Below are positions 1-5,766 of a stretch of DNA of 7,406 nt, one piece after another; the first letter of the stretch is position 1, and each line of letters opens with the position of its first letter. Source of the DNA: Actinomycetes bacterium (GTDB lineage Bacteria; Actinomycetota; Acidimicrobiia; Acidimicrobiales; Acidimicrobiaceae). The position numbers were made by a program, and so were the translations under genes. The stretch is taken from assembly GCA_021819025.1 (NCBI GenBank), contig JAKASN010000082.1, positions 1-7,406 on the forward strand, written 5' to 3'. The notes beneath the pieces are model-generated. The model had not been told where the DNA came from, did not search any database, and was given only the letters and a program-made list of their open reading frames with translations.

Positions 1-1
1 C

Positions 2-301
2 AGGGGCTGGTACCCGATCATCATAGATACCGATCAACGGCTGGCAGAACTGGACCCTGTTTATGTGGTGCACCAGGTCAAGGAGAAATTCGGCGGACTG
101 CGGTACTACTACCAACAGAGCGGGATGGTCAGCGACGATGTGGAACGGCAGATGGATGAAGCGGTGCAAGAGGCTGAGGCGAGGGCTGCCAAGACCTGCG
201 AACGTTGCGGTACTGAGATCCATGTCGAGTTGCGCCAGGATCAGTTCCGGATTCTCACTCTTTGCGAGGCATGCGAGGGGATGAAGAGGGAGGAGAAATA
301 G
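2..301 (+). CDS. small zinc-ribbon hypothetical protein, 5'-truncated by window edge
   Basis: The frame is open from the first bases of the window to a TAG at 299-301, giving 99 residues, so the start lies upstream. An internal GTG at 65 is a possible but unlikely start, because conserved-looking sequence (GWYPIIIDTD) precedes it. The segment VKEKFGGLRYYY matches a motif I know from small uncharacterised proteins in bacteria, phages and mobile elements. It is followed by a charged helix (about residues 40-62) and a C-terminal CERCG...CEAC arrangement, which would bind one zinc ion. The family has no established function. No gene follows closely on the same strand; the next coding relic is convergent. 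I am confident that it is coding and that it belongs to this family type, and I give no function. Confidence 0.78.
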   Translation, partial: RGWYPIIIDTDQRLAELDPVYVVHQVKEKFGGLRYYYQQSGMVSDDVERQMDEAVQEAEARAAKTCERCGTEIHVELRQDQFRILTLCEACEGMKREEK

Positions 302-383
302 CCAAGAAAGCGGGCTACAAAAGTTGGCCAGCTCCAATGCGACAAGATTCAGCATCCGAGTGGACCGCGACTTTACTCCTTTG

Positions 384-412
384 TTGACATAGCGGCATGA
401 AACCGCTATTAT
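384..412 (+). promoter_or_regulatory. near-consensus sigma70-type promoter with a dyad in its spacer
   Basis: A perfect TTGACA (384-389) is separated by 17 bases from TATTAT (407-412), one mismatch from TATAAT. The spacer and its edges hold a perfect inverted repeat: ATAGCGG (389-395) and CCGCTAT (403-409), with a 7-base centre. A repressor or MerR-type regulator could bind there. Transcription would start near 418-420 and run straight into the two hairpins that follow, then antisense into the NYN gene relic. No ORF with a ribosome binding site follows. The sequence elements are directly visible; promoter activity is inferred. Confidence 0.55.
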
Positions 413-423
413 CTGAATATCCC

Positions 424-445
424 CCTAACCGCTCTGCCGGTTAGG
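424..445 (+). terminator. first hairpin of a tandem pair
   Basis: CCTAACCG (424-431) pairs perfectly with CGGTTAGG (438-445) around a 6-base loop. It lies just downstream of the promoter at 384-412 and between two converging genes. It has no T-tract, so it may be a structured RNA element rather than a classical terminator. Confidence 0.4.
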
Positions 446-448
446 TGC

Positions 449-473
449 GAGAGCCGCCCCAACGGCGGCTCTC
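449..473. terminator. strong GC-rich hairpin, possible bidirectional terminator
   Basis: GAGAGCCGCC (449-458) pairs perfectly with GGCGGCTCTC (464-473) around the 5-base loop CCAAC. It sits 6 bases past the stop codon of the minus-strand NYN gene relic and downstream of the converging first gene, the usual place for a shared terminator. No clear T-run follows on either strand, so rho-independent termination would be weak. With the hairpin at 424-445 it could instead be the body of a short RNA started at the promoter just upstream. Confidence 0.5.
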
Positions 474-478
474 TGCGT

Positions 479-982
479 CTACCAGCTCGGCGGCTTGTGG
501 AAGATCCCGCGGTTGTCAATCAGTTCCAGTGGGAACTGCGCCCTGGCTAGAGCGGCCGGTCGCACTACTTTGTAGTAGTCAGCATATTGCGCAAGCGCTT
601 TACTGCGATTCCCGTCAATATGAGGGTTGACGACACCGACTTTGATCCTCAAGAGGTCCCGCGCCATGCGTAGCGGCTCTTTGAGGTCTCCGTCGTTCGA
701 AATCACCACCGCAGTATCGCAGTCCTTCTCGAATGCGTCCATGAGAAGGTACGCCGCGAGGTTGACATCGGAGCCCTTCTCCTCCGTCTTTATAACCTCG
801 ACGGTCTTCGGGCCGTTCGCCCGCGGGGCGGCGAGCGGCATCCGAACCGAATGACTCAGGAAGTGCCCAAAATGCACAGTCACCTTTGGAAGGGTTCCAA
901 TAGCTCTCAGATAGGCAAGCTGCCTACTTTCGACGCCGGAGCAGGATCTGGGCCCAGGCGGTGCTTGCGGCGGGAGAATACC
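479..982 (-). pseudogene. NYN-domain (DUF88/PIN-like) putative nuclease, N-terminally truncated or frameshifted
   Basis: The C-terminal half is well kept: EEKGSDVNLAAYL, AVVISNDGDLKEPLRM, VGVVNPH and the ending FHKPPSW are typical of a NYN-domain subfamily common on mobile elements. The NYN fold is PIN-like and uses clustered acidic residues for metal-dependent RNA cleavage. Homology continues upstream of the first usable start (GTG at 883, giving 134 aa) through RQLAYLRAIGTLPKV. A TGA at 983-985 then closes the frame. The expected N-terminal part with the DGxN metal-binding motif (about 60-70 residues) is absent from this frame. Another minus-strand frame carries GPDPAPASK just before RQLAYLRAI and NFWACGRSG near 1065-1085. 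The 5' half may therefore survive as a frameshifted relic with a break near 923-935. No ribosome binding site precedes the GTG at 883. A shorter expressed protein cannot be excluded. Confidence 0.7.
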
Positions 983-1104
983 TCATCAGAAGCGGCGAGA
1001 ACAATTCGGATGTAACGACGGATGGCCCAAAGCACGGACATCTCCCTTCGGCAACCACTTCGCCCACAAGCCCAGAAGTTCGCATATGCCAGCTCTGTAT
1101 GTAG

Positions 1105-1365
1105 TCAGCCCGGGCTGAGGACTCGGTAAAGGTAAGCCAGGCCGTGCAAGTAAAACGCCGGGTCATCACGCCGCCCAATCTGCTGAGACCCATCTGTGCT
1201 GGTCGTGTCCGTCGTGGTGCTCCAACCGAGGCCCCGACGGATCATGAGGGCAAAAAGCGCCCCAGCGAGGAGTGCGGCGAGCGAAGCCGCACACCGGATC
1301 AACCAACTGCACCTGGAACTAGTCCGACTTGTTTTCATCCGGTCCGACATACTACACTCTGTCAT
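1105..1365 (-). CDS. possible small single-pass membrane protein, unrecognised
   Basis: An 86-residue ORF starts at ATG 1365; a second ATG at 1350 is in frame. It has a basic N-terminus, one hydrophobic stretch (CAASLAALLAGALFALMI, about residues 26-43) followed by RR, and then a Ser/Thr-rich tail. That layout fits a signal anchor with a short exported tail. I recognise no family, see no good ribosome binding site, and the flanking genes are both decayed. It may be a relic or a chance ORF. It is transcribed divergently from the peroxiredoxin pseudogene that starts at 1437. Confidence 0.25.
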   Translation of the reverse strand: MTECSMSDRMKTSRTSSRCSWLIRCAASLAALLAGALFALMIRRGLGWSTTTDTTSTDGSQQIGRRDDPAFYLHGLAYLYRVLSPG

Positions 1366-1436
1366 AGATAGCAATCGCGCGACAGCTAGGGGCAGCGATC
1401 CGCCGACGGGTGCCAACAGGGCTGAGAGGAGAACGC

Positions 1437-2061
1437 ATGAGCTTGCGGCTGCGCGAGACGGCCCCGAACTTTACCGCTTCGACTGCCGAGGGAGAGTTCC
1501 GCTTCCACGAGTCGCTGCGGACCCGTCGGCGAATCTTCTTTTTTCGGCCGCAGGAGTCGTTCGGCGATACACGACCAAGTTCTATTCGGGTGCTTGATCC
1601 AAGGACAGCCTCGCAGCGCTCAAAGAAAAGACCATAGGAATGAGAGCCGATATGGCGGATCACCCACGCAGGCGGATGAACCGCGTCGAACGGGCCAATG
1701 CCGAACGGGGTCGCCACGACATAATCGCGTGCCAGCCGAACCCCGCGACGGGATCCAACGGGAGGATCCACCCCAATGCAAGGAGCATCACCTTGTCGCG
1801 CGCGATATCGGTGCCCGATCCGAACCAAAAGGCCGGCCCTGCGAATGCTCGTCTGGCGTGCACTGCGTGCAACTTCAACGACTTAGTCCGGGTTCCAGGT
1901 TCGCAAACACCATCCGCGTTCGGCCCGGTTTCCACCAATGCGGCCTGCATCGACGGCAAAGACCCTACCTTGCGTGCCCCTTCACAGCTAGGGCAGCTGT
2001 ACAGCTGGCTGTACAGCCAGTCCCGCATAGCGCTCGCAGCGCAACCGGAAACCAGTAGCCG
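1437..2061 (+). pseudogene. 1-Cys peroxiredoxin (Prx6 type), decayed
   Basis: The start is typical: MSLRLRETAPNFTASTAEG then RFHES, behind a good ribosome binding site (AGGAG, 1427-1431). The match then jumps frame near 1511-1519 and continues as DPSANLLFS...YTTKF, where the family has a GDSW.VLFSHP..FTPVCTTEF-like segment. The peroxidatic Cys codon is TAC (Tyr) at 1568-1570, and a TGA stands in frame at 1595-1597. Past it the same frame keeps family landmarks in order: TIGMRADMADHPRR (like IGLSVD...H..R), IIACQPNPATGSNGRIHPNA (like IIADPDRKV...MIHPNA), DPNQK, CNFNDLVRV (like RNFDEILRV) and IDGKDPTLRAPS (like KDGDDVIIVPS). The span of about 207 codons fits the family length of 210-220. The loss of the catalytic Cys, the frameshift and the stop make this a dead gene. 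The exact 3' end is approximate, because the frame stays open by chance to 2338. Confidence 0.75.
1994..2019. repeat. two overlapping 14-bp palindromes with 12-bp spacing
   Basis: CAGCTGTACAGCTG (1994-2007) and TGGCTGTACAGCCA (2006-2019) are each perfect palindromes centred on TGTACA. Their centres are 12 bases apart. The core GCTGTACAGC occurs twice, at 1996-2005 and 2008-2017, which looks like a 12-base tandem duplication. It lies near the 3' end of the peroxiredoxin pseudogene and about 320 bases upstream of ccmF. It could be a two-site operator or simply a slippage product. Confidence 0.5.
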
Positions 2062-2334
2062 TTTTACACACGCGGGCTCATCAGCTCTCAGGGCGGCTGC
2101 CGCGTCACGAACACCGGCGCACATTTCAGACAAACCAAAGGTCCCTAGGTCGAATCGGAGCCATGGAGCTAAATCCCAGCGCCGCCACTCGACGGCATGC
2201 CACCTCTCAACTGGTTGGAAACACCACCGGAGCGCGACGAGGACCGCAGCCGACCAGCGGGCCGAGCCGCCAGGCCTCGATCTCGTCGACCTGTCCCATT
2301 CCCCAGCCTCCCTGGGGACAGGACAGGAAAAGAA
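2062..2334. other. non-coding leader region upstream of ccmF
   Basis: No gene is recognised on either strand here. Long open frames cross it on both strands (a plus-strand frame open to 2338 and a minus-strand frame from 2355). Their translations are Arg/Ser/Pro-rich and low in family-like motifs, as expected for chance frames in GC-rich DNA. I see no convincing -35/-10 pair for ccmF. The only clear structure is the hairpin at 2291-2326. Confidence 0.5.
2291..2326 (+). promoter_or_regulatory. two-tier stem-loop abutting the ccmF ribosome binding site
   Basis: The outer stem pairs CTGTCC (2291-2296) with GGACAG (2321-2326). The inner stem pairs TCCCCAG (2300-2306) with CTGGGGA (2312-2318) around the loop CCTCC, with a small internal loop (CAT/CA) between the stems. 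The right arm ends inside the Shine-Dalgarno sequence AGGAAAAG that serves the ATG at 2335. Folding could limit ribosome access and set CcmF output. The pairing is seen; the regulatory role is inferred. Confidence 0.4.
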
Positions 2335-4317
2335 ATGAACAGCTCCGTCGGACACGTCGCGGTGGTTCTCGGCCTGGTCGGGGCGCTGGCTGGGATGGCG
2401 ACCCTCGGGTGGGGCCTAGCCCGGGGAGACGCCAGCTGGCTACGCCGCGGGCAGCTCTACCCGTGGATGGTATTCCTGGCGGCCGCGGCGGCCGCGGCGG
2501 CAATGGAGCACGCTCTTATCAGCAGGGACTTCTCGCTTGCCTACGTGGCCCAGAACGACGGGCTGGGCACCCCGCTGCTGTTCCGGATTACCGGGATGTG
2601 GTCGGGCCTACAGGGCTCGATCCTGCTGTGGACCCTGATCCTGGCTGGCTACCTGGCGGCAGTGGCCTGGCGCTTTCGTCGGCGGGCAACAGACCCGCTG
2701 GTAGCCTGGGCGACGCTGGTTGGCCTCGGAGTCGCCGCCTTCTTTTTCGGCCTGATGATGCTAGGCAGCGCCGACCCGTTCCAGACCCTGGCTGGCCAAA
2801 TACCAACCAACGGCCCGGGACCGAACCCACTTCTCCAGAACAATGCCATCGTGGCCTTCCACCCGCCCCTGCTCTACCTGGGCTTTGTCGGCTTCACGGT
2901 GCCGTTCGCCTTCGCAATGGCCGCGCTCATCAGCGGGCGGCTGGGCGAGGGATGGCTGGCGGAGACCCGGCGCTGGACCTTGTTCGCGTGGGGATCCCTC
3001 ACCCTCGGCCTCGTGCTCGGGGCTTTCTGGTCATACCAGGTGCTGGGCTGGGGCGGCTACTGGGCTTGGGACCCTGTGGAGAACGCCGCGCTGCTTCCAT
3101 GGCTTACCGGGTCCGCCTACCTGCACTCCATGATAGTTCAAGAGCGCCGGGGGATGCTGAGGGTATGGAATCTCTCGCTCGTCATTGCCACCTTCGCCCT
3201 CACGATCCTAGGCACTTTTCTCACCCGCTCGGGCGTACTTGAGTCGGTGCATTCGTTCAGCACCTCCACCGTCGGTCCGGTCATCCTCGGTTTTTTCGGT
3301 TTGGTCACAGTGTCCGGTATTGGCCTCATCGCCTGGCGCGGCGATCAGCTGCGTTCGCCGGGCGCTATCGACTCGCCGCTGTCGCGAGAGAGCGCCTTCC
3401 TGGCTAATAACGTGGCCTTCGGCACCTTCGCCTTTGTGGTGCTGCTCGGCACTGTCTTCCCGCTCGTGGTAGAGGACCTCAACCACAGCACGGTCTCGGT
3501 AGGCGCTCCCTACTTCGATACCATGACCATGCCGATCGTGCTAGTTCTCTTGTTTCTCATGGCGGTGGCCCCCGCCCTTCCGTGGCGCAAGACTACTGGC
3601 GAGGTGCTCCTGCGAAGGCTCCGGTGGCCGGCGGCGGCCGGCGTGGCGACCGTGGTCGCAACTAGCGCAGCTGGGCTGCACGACCTGCCTGCGGTCATCG
3701 CCTTCGGGCTCGGCGCGGCGGTGGCTGCCTCAGCACTGCGCCAGCTCTGGCTGTCCTCCCACCGTAACGGCTGGCGGGGCTTGGTTGGCCGCAGCAACGG
3801 CGGGATGGTCGTGCACCTTGGCGTGGCCATTTTGGCCGTGGGCTTCGCGGCCAGCGCTGCCTACGGCCAGCGGGGCCAGCTCACCCTCCGCCCGGGCCAG
3901 GCGGCCCGCTTCGATGGCCACACCATCGCCTACCTTGGCGTACAGACTCGCCACTACCCCAACCGGTCCGCCATCGAGGCTAGGGTGCGCCTCGATGGCG
4001 GACCGGTTGTCTACCCCGCCATCAGCGTGTTCGGATTCAGCTTTGAGGGCATCGGCACGCCGGCGATTCGCTCGGGCGCAACCCAGGATGTCTATCTGAC
4101 TCTCGACTCCAGCCCTGTTGGCCGGGAAGCGCCCGCCGTCATTGGCGTGGTCGTCCAGCCTCTCATCGTCTGGCTGTGGATCGGTGGCGGGGTTATGGGT
4201 TTAGGTGTCGCGCTTGCGGCCTTTCCCGGGCGCCGGCGCCAGATCGATGCCTCAAATTCCGCCGCGGGAAGCTCACCGGTGCGCGAACGCATACGCGCGA
4301 CGAGTGGACCGGACTGA
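2335..4317 (+). CDS. ccmF: cytochrome c maturation heme lyase subunit CcmF
   Basis: This 660-residue polytopic membrane protein is the core of the CcmF-CcmH heme lyase. It takes heme from holo-CcmE and attaches it to CXXCH apocytochrome on the outer face of the membrane. The tryptophan-rich heme-handling motif WGGYWAWDPVENAALLPW starts at Trp239. The four histidines known in E. coli CcmF (H173, H261, H303, H491) appear at 176, 264, 306 and 494, a constant offset of three. They sit in HPPLLYLG, LHSM, SVHSF and VVHLG. A soluble outer domain (about 506-600) ends in GTPAIRSGATQDVYLTL, and a final membrane helix runs about 603-630. E. coli CcmF is 647 aa, so the length fits. The ATG at 2335 is preferred because AGGAAAAG (2325-2332) precedes it and the membrane protein begins there. 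An upstream in-frame ATG (2197) would add an Arg/Pro-rich tail with no membrane character. ccmH starts one base after the stop. An unusual 21-bp inverted repeat lies at codons for residues 542-559. Confidence 0.97.
   Translation: MNSSVGHVAVVLGLVGALAGMATLGWGLARGDASWLRRGQLYPWMVFLAAAAAAAAMEHALISRDFSLAYVAQNDGLGTPLLFRITGMWSGLQGSILLWTLILAGYLAAVAWRFRRRATDPLVAWATLVGLGVAAFFFGLMMLGSADPFQTLAGQIPTNGPGPNPLLQNNAIVAFHPPLLYLGFVGFTVPFAFAMAALISGRLGEGWLAETRRWTLFAWGSLTLGLVLGAFWSYQVLGWGGYWAWDPVENAALLPWLTGSAYLHSMIVQERRGMLRVWNLSLVIATFALTILGTFLTRSGVLESVHSFSTSTVGPVILGFFGLVTVSGIGLIAWRGDQLRSPGAIDSPLSRESAFLANNVAFGTFAFVVLLGTVFPLVVEDLNHSTVSVGAPYFDTMTMPIVLVLLFLMAVAPALPWRKTTGEVLLRRLRWPAAAGVATVVATSAAGLHDLPAVIAFGLGAAVAASALRQLWLSSHRNGWRGLVGRSNGGMVVHLGVAILAVGFAASAAYGQRGQLTLRPGQAARFDGHTIAYLGVQTRHYPNRSAIEARVRLDGGPVVYPAISVFGFSFEGIGTPAIRSGATQDVYLTLDSSPVGREAPAVIGVVVQPLIVWLWIGGGVMGLGVALAAFPGRRRQIDASNSAAGSSPVRERIRATSGPD
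3960..4009. repeat. perfect 21-bp inverted repeat with 8-base loop inside ccmF
   Basis: The left arm is 3960-3980 (begins CAACCGGTCC) and the right arm 3989-4009 (ends GGACCGGTTG). All 21 positions pair, and the loop is TAGGGTGC. The arms encode the PNRSAIEARVRLDGGPVV part of the outer domain of CcmF, which stays in frame. No other inverted repeat in the window comes close in length or perfection. Confidence 0.9.
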
Positions 4318-4318
4318 G

Positions 4319-4843
4319 ATGTCACCCCCGGTCGACTCGGAGTCCAGGTCGATCCTCCCGCAACCGCGGACGTTGCGATTGGGACTTCTGTGGATAGCCA
4401 TGGCACTCGCTTTGGGCGGTGCCCTCGGATACGATGCCCTCGCAAGCCGCCCACCCAATTCTATCAACCAGCGCGTGCTCGCGATCGCCAGCGAGGTTCG
4501 CTGTCCGTCCTGCCTGGATGAGACGGCAGCTCAATCTACAACCCAAACGGCCATCGCCGTGCGTGCAACGATCCGCCAGCGCCTTCTCGCGGGACAAGAT
4601 CAAGAGCAAATCGAGGCCTACCTCGAGAGCCGCTATGGTCCAGCGATCCTTCTCCGCCCGCAAGCCACCGGAGTGAGCGCATTGGTGTGGGTGCTCCCGG
4701 TGGTCGCGGCGCTCGCGGCAATCGCGGCGCTTGCGGCGGTGCTGTTCAATCGGCGAGCGGGGCCCGCCGTTCCATTGAACTCCGAAGAGCGCGAGCTGCT
4801 CGAAAAGGCGCGACGGCGCTGGAGGGAACACGGTGGACAATGA
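4319..4843 (+). CDS. ccmH: cytochrome c maturation protein CcmH
   Basis: The protein has 174 residues: an N-terminal membrane anchor (about 21-40), an outer domain with the signature VRCPSC (Cys62, Cys65), and a C-terminal membrane helix (about 119-143) followed by a short charged tail. In known Ccm systems this Cys pair binds and reduces the apocytochrome CXXCH together with CcmG, and CcmH works in complex with CcmF. The family pattern after the Cys pair is kept: S/T-rich helix, AVRATIRQRLLAGQ, IEAYLESRYGPAILLRP, then a Pro/Trp-containing turn into the membrane. The ATG at 4319 lies one base past the ccmF stop, pointing to translational coupling. A longer reading from 4205 would lie inside ccmF and is not credible. 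The last 11 bases overlap the next gene. Confidence 0.93.
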   Translation: MSPPVDSESRSILPQPRTLRLGLLWIAMALALGGALGYDALASRPPNSINQRVLAIASEVRCPSCLDETAAQSTTQTAIAVRATIRQRLLAGQDQEQIEAYLESRYGPAILLRPQATGVSALVWVLPVVAALAAIAALAAVLFNRRAGPAVPLNSEERELLEKARRRWREHGGQ

Positions 4844-5603
4844 GCGAGCAATGCTGGGCGAGGAGCGAGACTTTCTGCTGGCCGCGCTAGAGGACCTTGA
4901 GGCCGAGCGAGAAGCAGGGGAGCTTACCGAGGCCGACTACGTGGCGTTGCGGGCCCGCTACGAGCGGCGCGCTGTCACGATCCTTTCGAACCTCGTCACC
5001 GGCCATCCTCCCCAACCCGAGGAGATCGCCTCAGGGGAGTCCGCGCCATACCGCGGTACCAGCTTGCGCCGGCCACGGGGCGTTCTGGTCGCCTTCGCCG
5101 TCGCGGCAGTCGCGCTCGGTGCCGGGGTTGTCGTAGATGGATCGGCTGGCAATCGCCTTGCGACCCAGACCATTACCGGCTCGGTGCCCCCAGCGCTCGG
5201 CAACGACTTGATCAATGCCCAGGCGGCAATGGCCAAGGGCGACCAGCTCCAGGCGCTCAAGCTATTCGAAGCAGTGCTCGCCACACAGCCCAACGAGCCC
5301 GAGGCCCTTGCATATTGGGGGTGGATCGTGGCCAATGCCGGCGAGGCGACGGGCAAGCCTGCGGTTCTCACGCGGGGCATCACCTCTATCGAGGCCGCGG
5401 TCCGGGTCGATCCGTCCTACCCCGACGCTCACCTGCTCCTCGGCCTGGCCCTCCTGGGCAGCGGCGACGCTGCGGGCGCTGCGACGGAACTGCGCCACTT
5501 CCTGGCCCTGGGTCCCCCGCCACAGGAGGTGCGGGCCGCCGAGGCCGCACTAGCCAAAGCCGAGGCGGCGACCAGATCTCGCCAGGGACCGGCGGCCGGA
5601 TAG
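4833..5603 (+). CDS. CcmI-like TPR membrane protein, cytochrome c biogenesis
   Basis: The 256-residue protein starts at GTG 4833, overlapping ccmH by 11 bases behind GGAGGG (4821-4826). Residues 8-55 (EERDFLLAALEDLEAEREAGELTEADYVALRARYE) form a charged helical segment like the cytoplasmic loop of CcmI. A membrane helix follows at about 83-101. An outer domain (about 118-245) has TPR-like pairs of helices: ALKLFEAVLATQPNEPEALAYWG, then AAVRVDPSYPDAHLLLGLALL and AATELRHFLALGP. CcmI normally has two membrane helices and uses its TPR domain to hold the C-terminal end of apocytochrome and hand it to CcmH-CcmF. Here the first membrane helix is missing, so the N-terminal segment would sit in the cytoplasm and one helix would export the TPR domain. 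Position and coupling to ccmFH support the role; the exact family name is less sure. Confidence 0.85.
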   Translation: MDNERAMLGEERDFLLAALEDLEAEREAGELTEADYVALRARYERRAVTILSNLVTGHPPQPEEIASGESAPYRGTSLRRPRGVLVAFAVAAVALGAGVVVDGSAGNRLATQTITGSVPPALGNDLINAQAAMAKGDQLQALKLFEAVLATQPNEPEALAYWGWIVANAGEATGKPAVLTRGITSIEAAVRVDPSYPDAHLLLGLALLGSGDAAGAATELRHFLALGPPPQEVRAAEAALAKAEAATRSRQGPAAG

Positions 5604-5628
5604 CTCAAGGCGACTTCGCCGCATTGAG
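5604..5628 (+). terminator. stem-loop directly after the ccm operon
   Basis: CTCAAGGCG (5604-5612) pairs with CGCC (5617-5620) and TTGAG (5624-5628), with a 3-base bulge and a 4-base loop. It begins one base after the stop codon of the CcmI-like gene. There is no T-tract, so the terminator call is tentative. Confidence 0.35.
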
Positions 5629-5716
5629 ACGGCGGCAAAGTTTGCTCCGGAATGCGCGCACTTTGCGGCGATAGGGGTGATCAGGATGGAACCCAACCTC
5701 GAATGCGACGCCTCTT

Positions 5717-5743
5717 GGACCCCATCGGTTTCGCAATGGGTCC
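5717..5743. terminator. stem-loop between the two converging operons
   Basis: GGACCC(C)AT (5717-5725) pairs with ATGGGTCC (5736-5743) with one bulged C and a 10-base loop. It sits 24 bases beyond the minus-strand stop at 5767 and could serve both directions. No T-run is visible. Another pair, GCAAAGT (5635-5641) with ACTTTGC (5660-5666), lies in the same gap with a long loop. Confidence 0.35.
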
Positions 5744-5766
5744 GTCAGCGCGTCGCCGAGTCCTGC

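Noticed and set aside
424..446. Integron attC-like core (YYYAAC ... GTTRRRY) in the first hairpin
   Set aside because: The boxes are only a few bases apart, there are no inner L boxes, and the first base does not match. An ordinary stem-loop explains it.
886..900. Inverted repeat TTGGAA-GGG-TTCCAA
   Set aside because: It is short and lies within the NYN-homologous reading frame. Expected by chance at this length in a 7-kb window.
1272..1292. Stem-loop GTGCGGC/GCCGCAC as a possible terminator
   Set aside because: Seven GC-rich pairs without a T-tract and inside a possible ORF that codes an Ala-rich helix. Not enough to call.
1750..1769. Two BamHI-type GGATCC sites close together
   Set aside because: Two six-base palindromes in GC-rich pseudogene sequence; no larger structure around them.
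1352..1828. 158-aa minus-strand ORF opposite the peroxiredoxin start
   Set aside because: The plus strand carries a clear family match here, and the minus-strand product resembles nothing I know.
2145..2165. GGTCGAATC resembling a tRNA T-loop
   Set aside because: The flanking bases do not form the T-arm or acceptor stem, and no anticodon arm can be placed upstream.
1640..2338. 232-aa plus-strand ORF whose stop overlaps the ccmF start as ATGA, suggesting an operon gene
   Set aside because: Its first two thirds are the decayed 1-Cys peroxiredoxin read past an internal stop, and the rest is low-information sequence. The overlap is accidental.
1660..2355. 231-aa minus-strand ORF
   Set aside because: It is antisense to the peroxiredoxin relic, has no recognisable motif, and would overlap the ccmF start. 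Best explained as a chance frame in GC-rich DNA.
2163..3242. 359-aa ORF overlapping the first half of ccmF in another frame
   Set aside because: Its Gly/Arg/Pro-rich composition is typical of an out-of-frame shadow of a GC-rich membrane protein gene. CcmF is unmistakable in the other frame.
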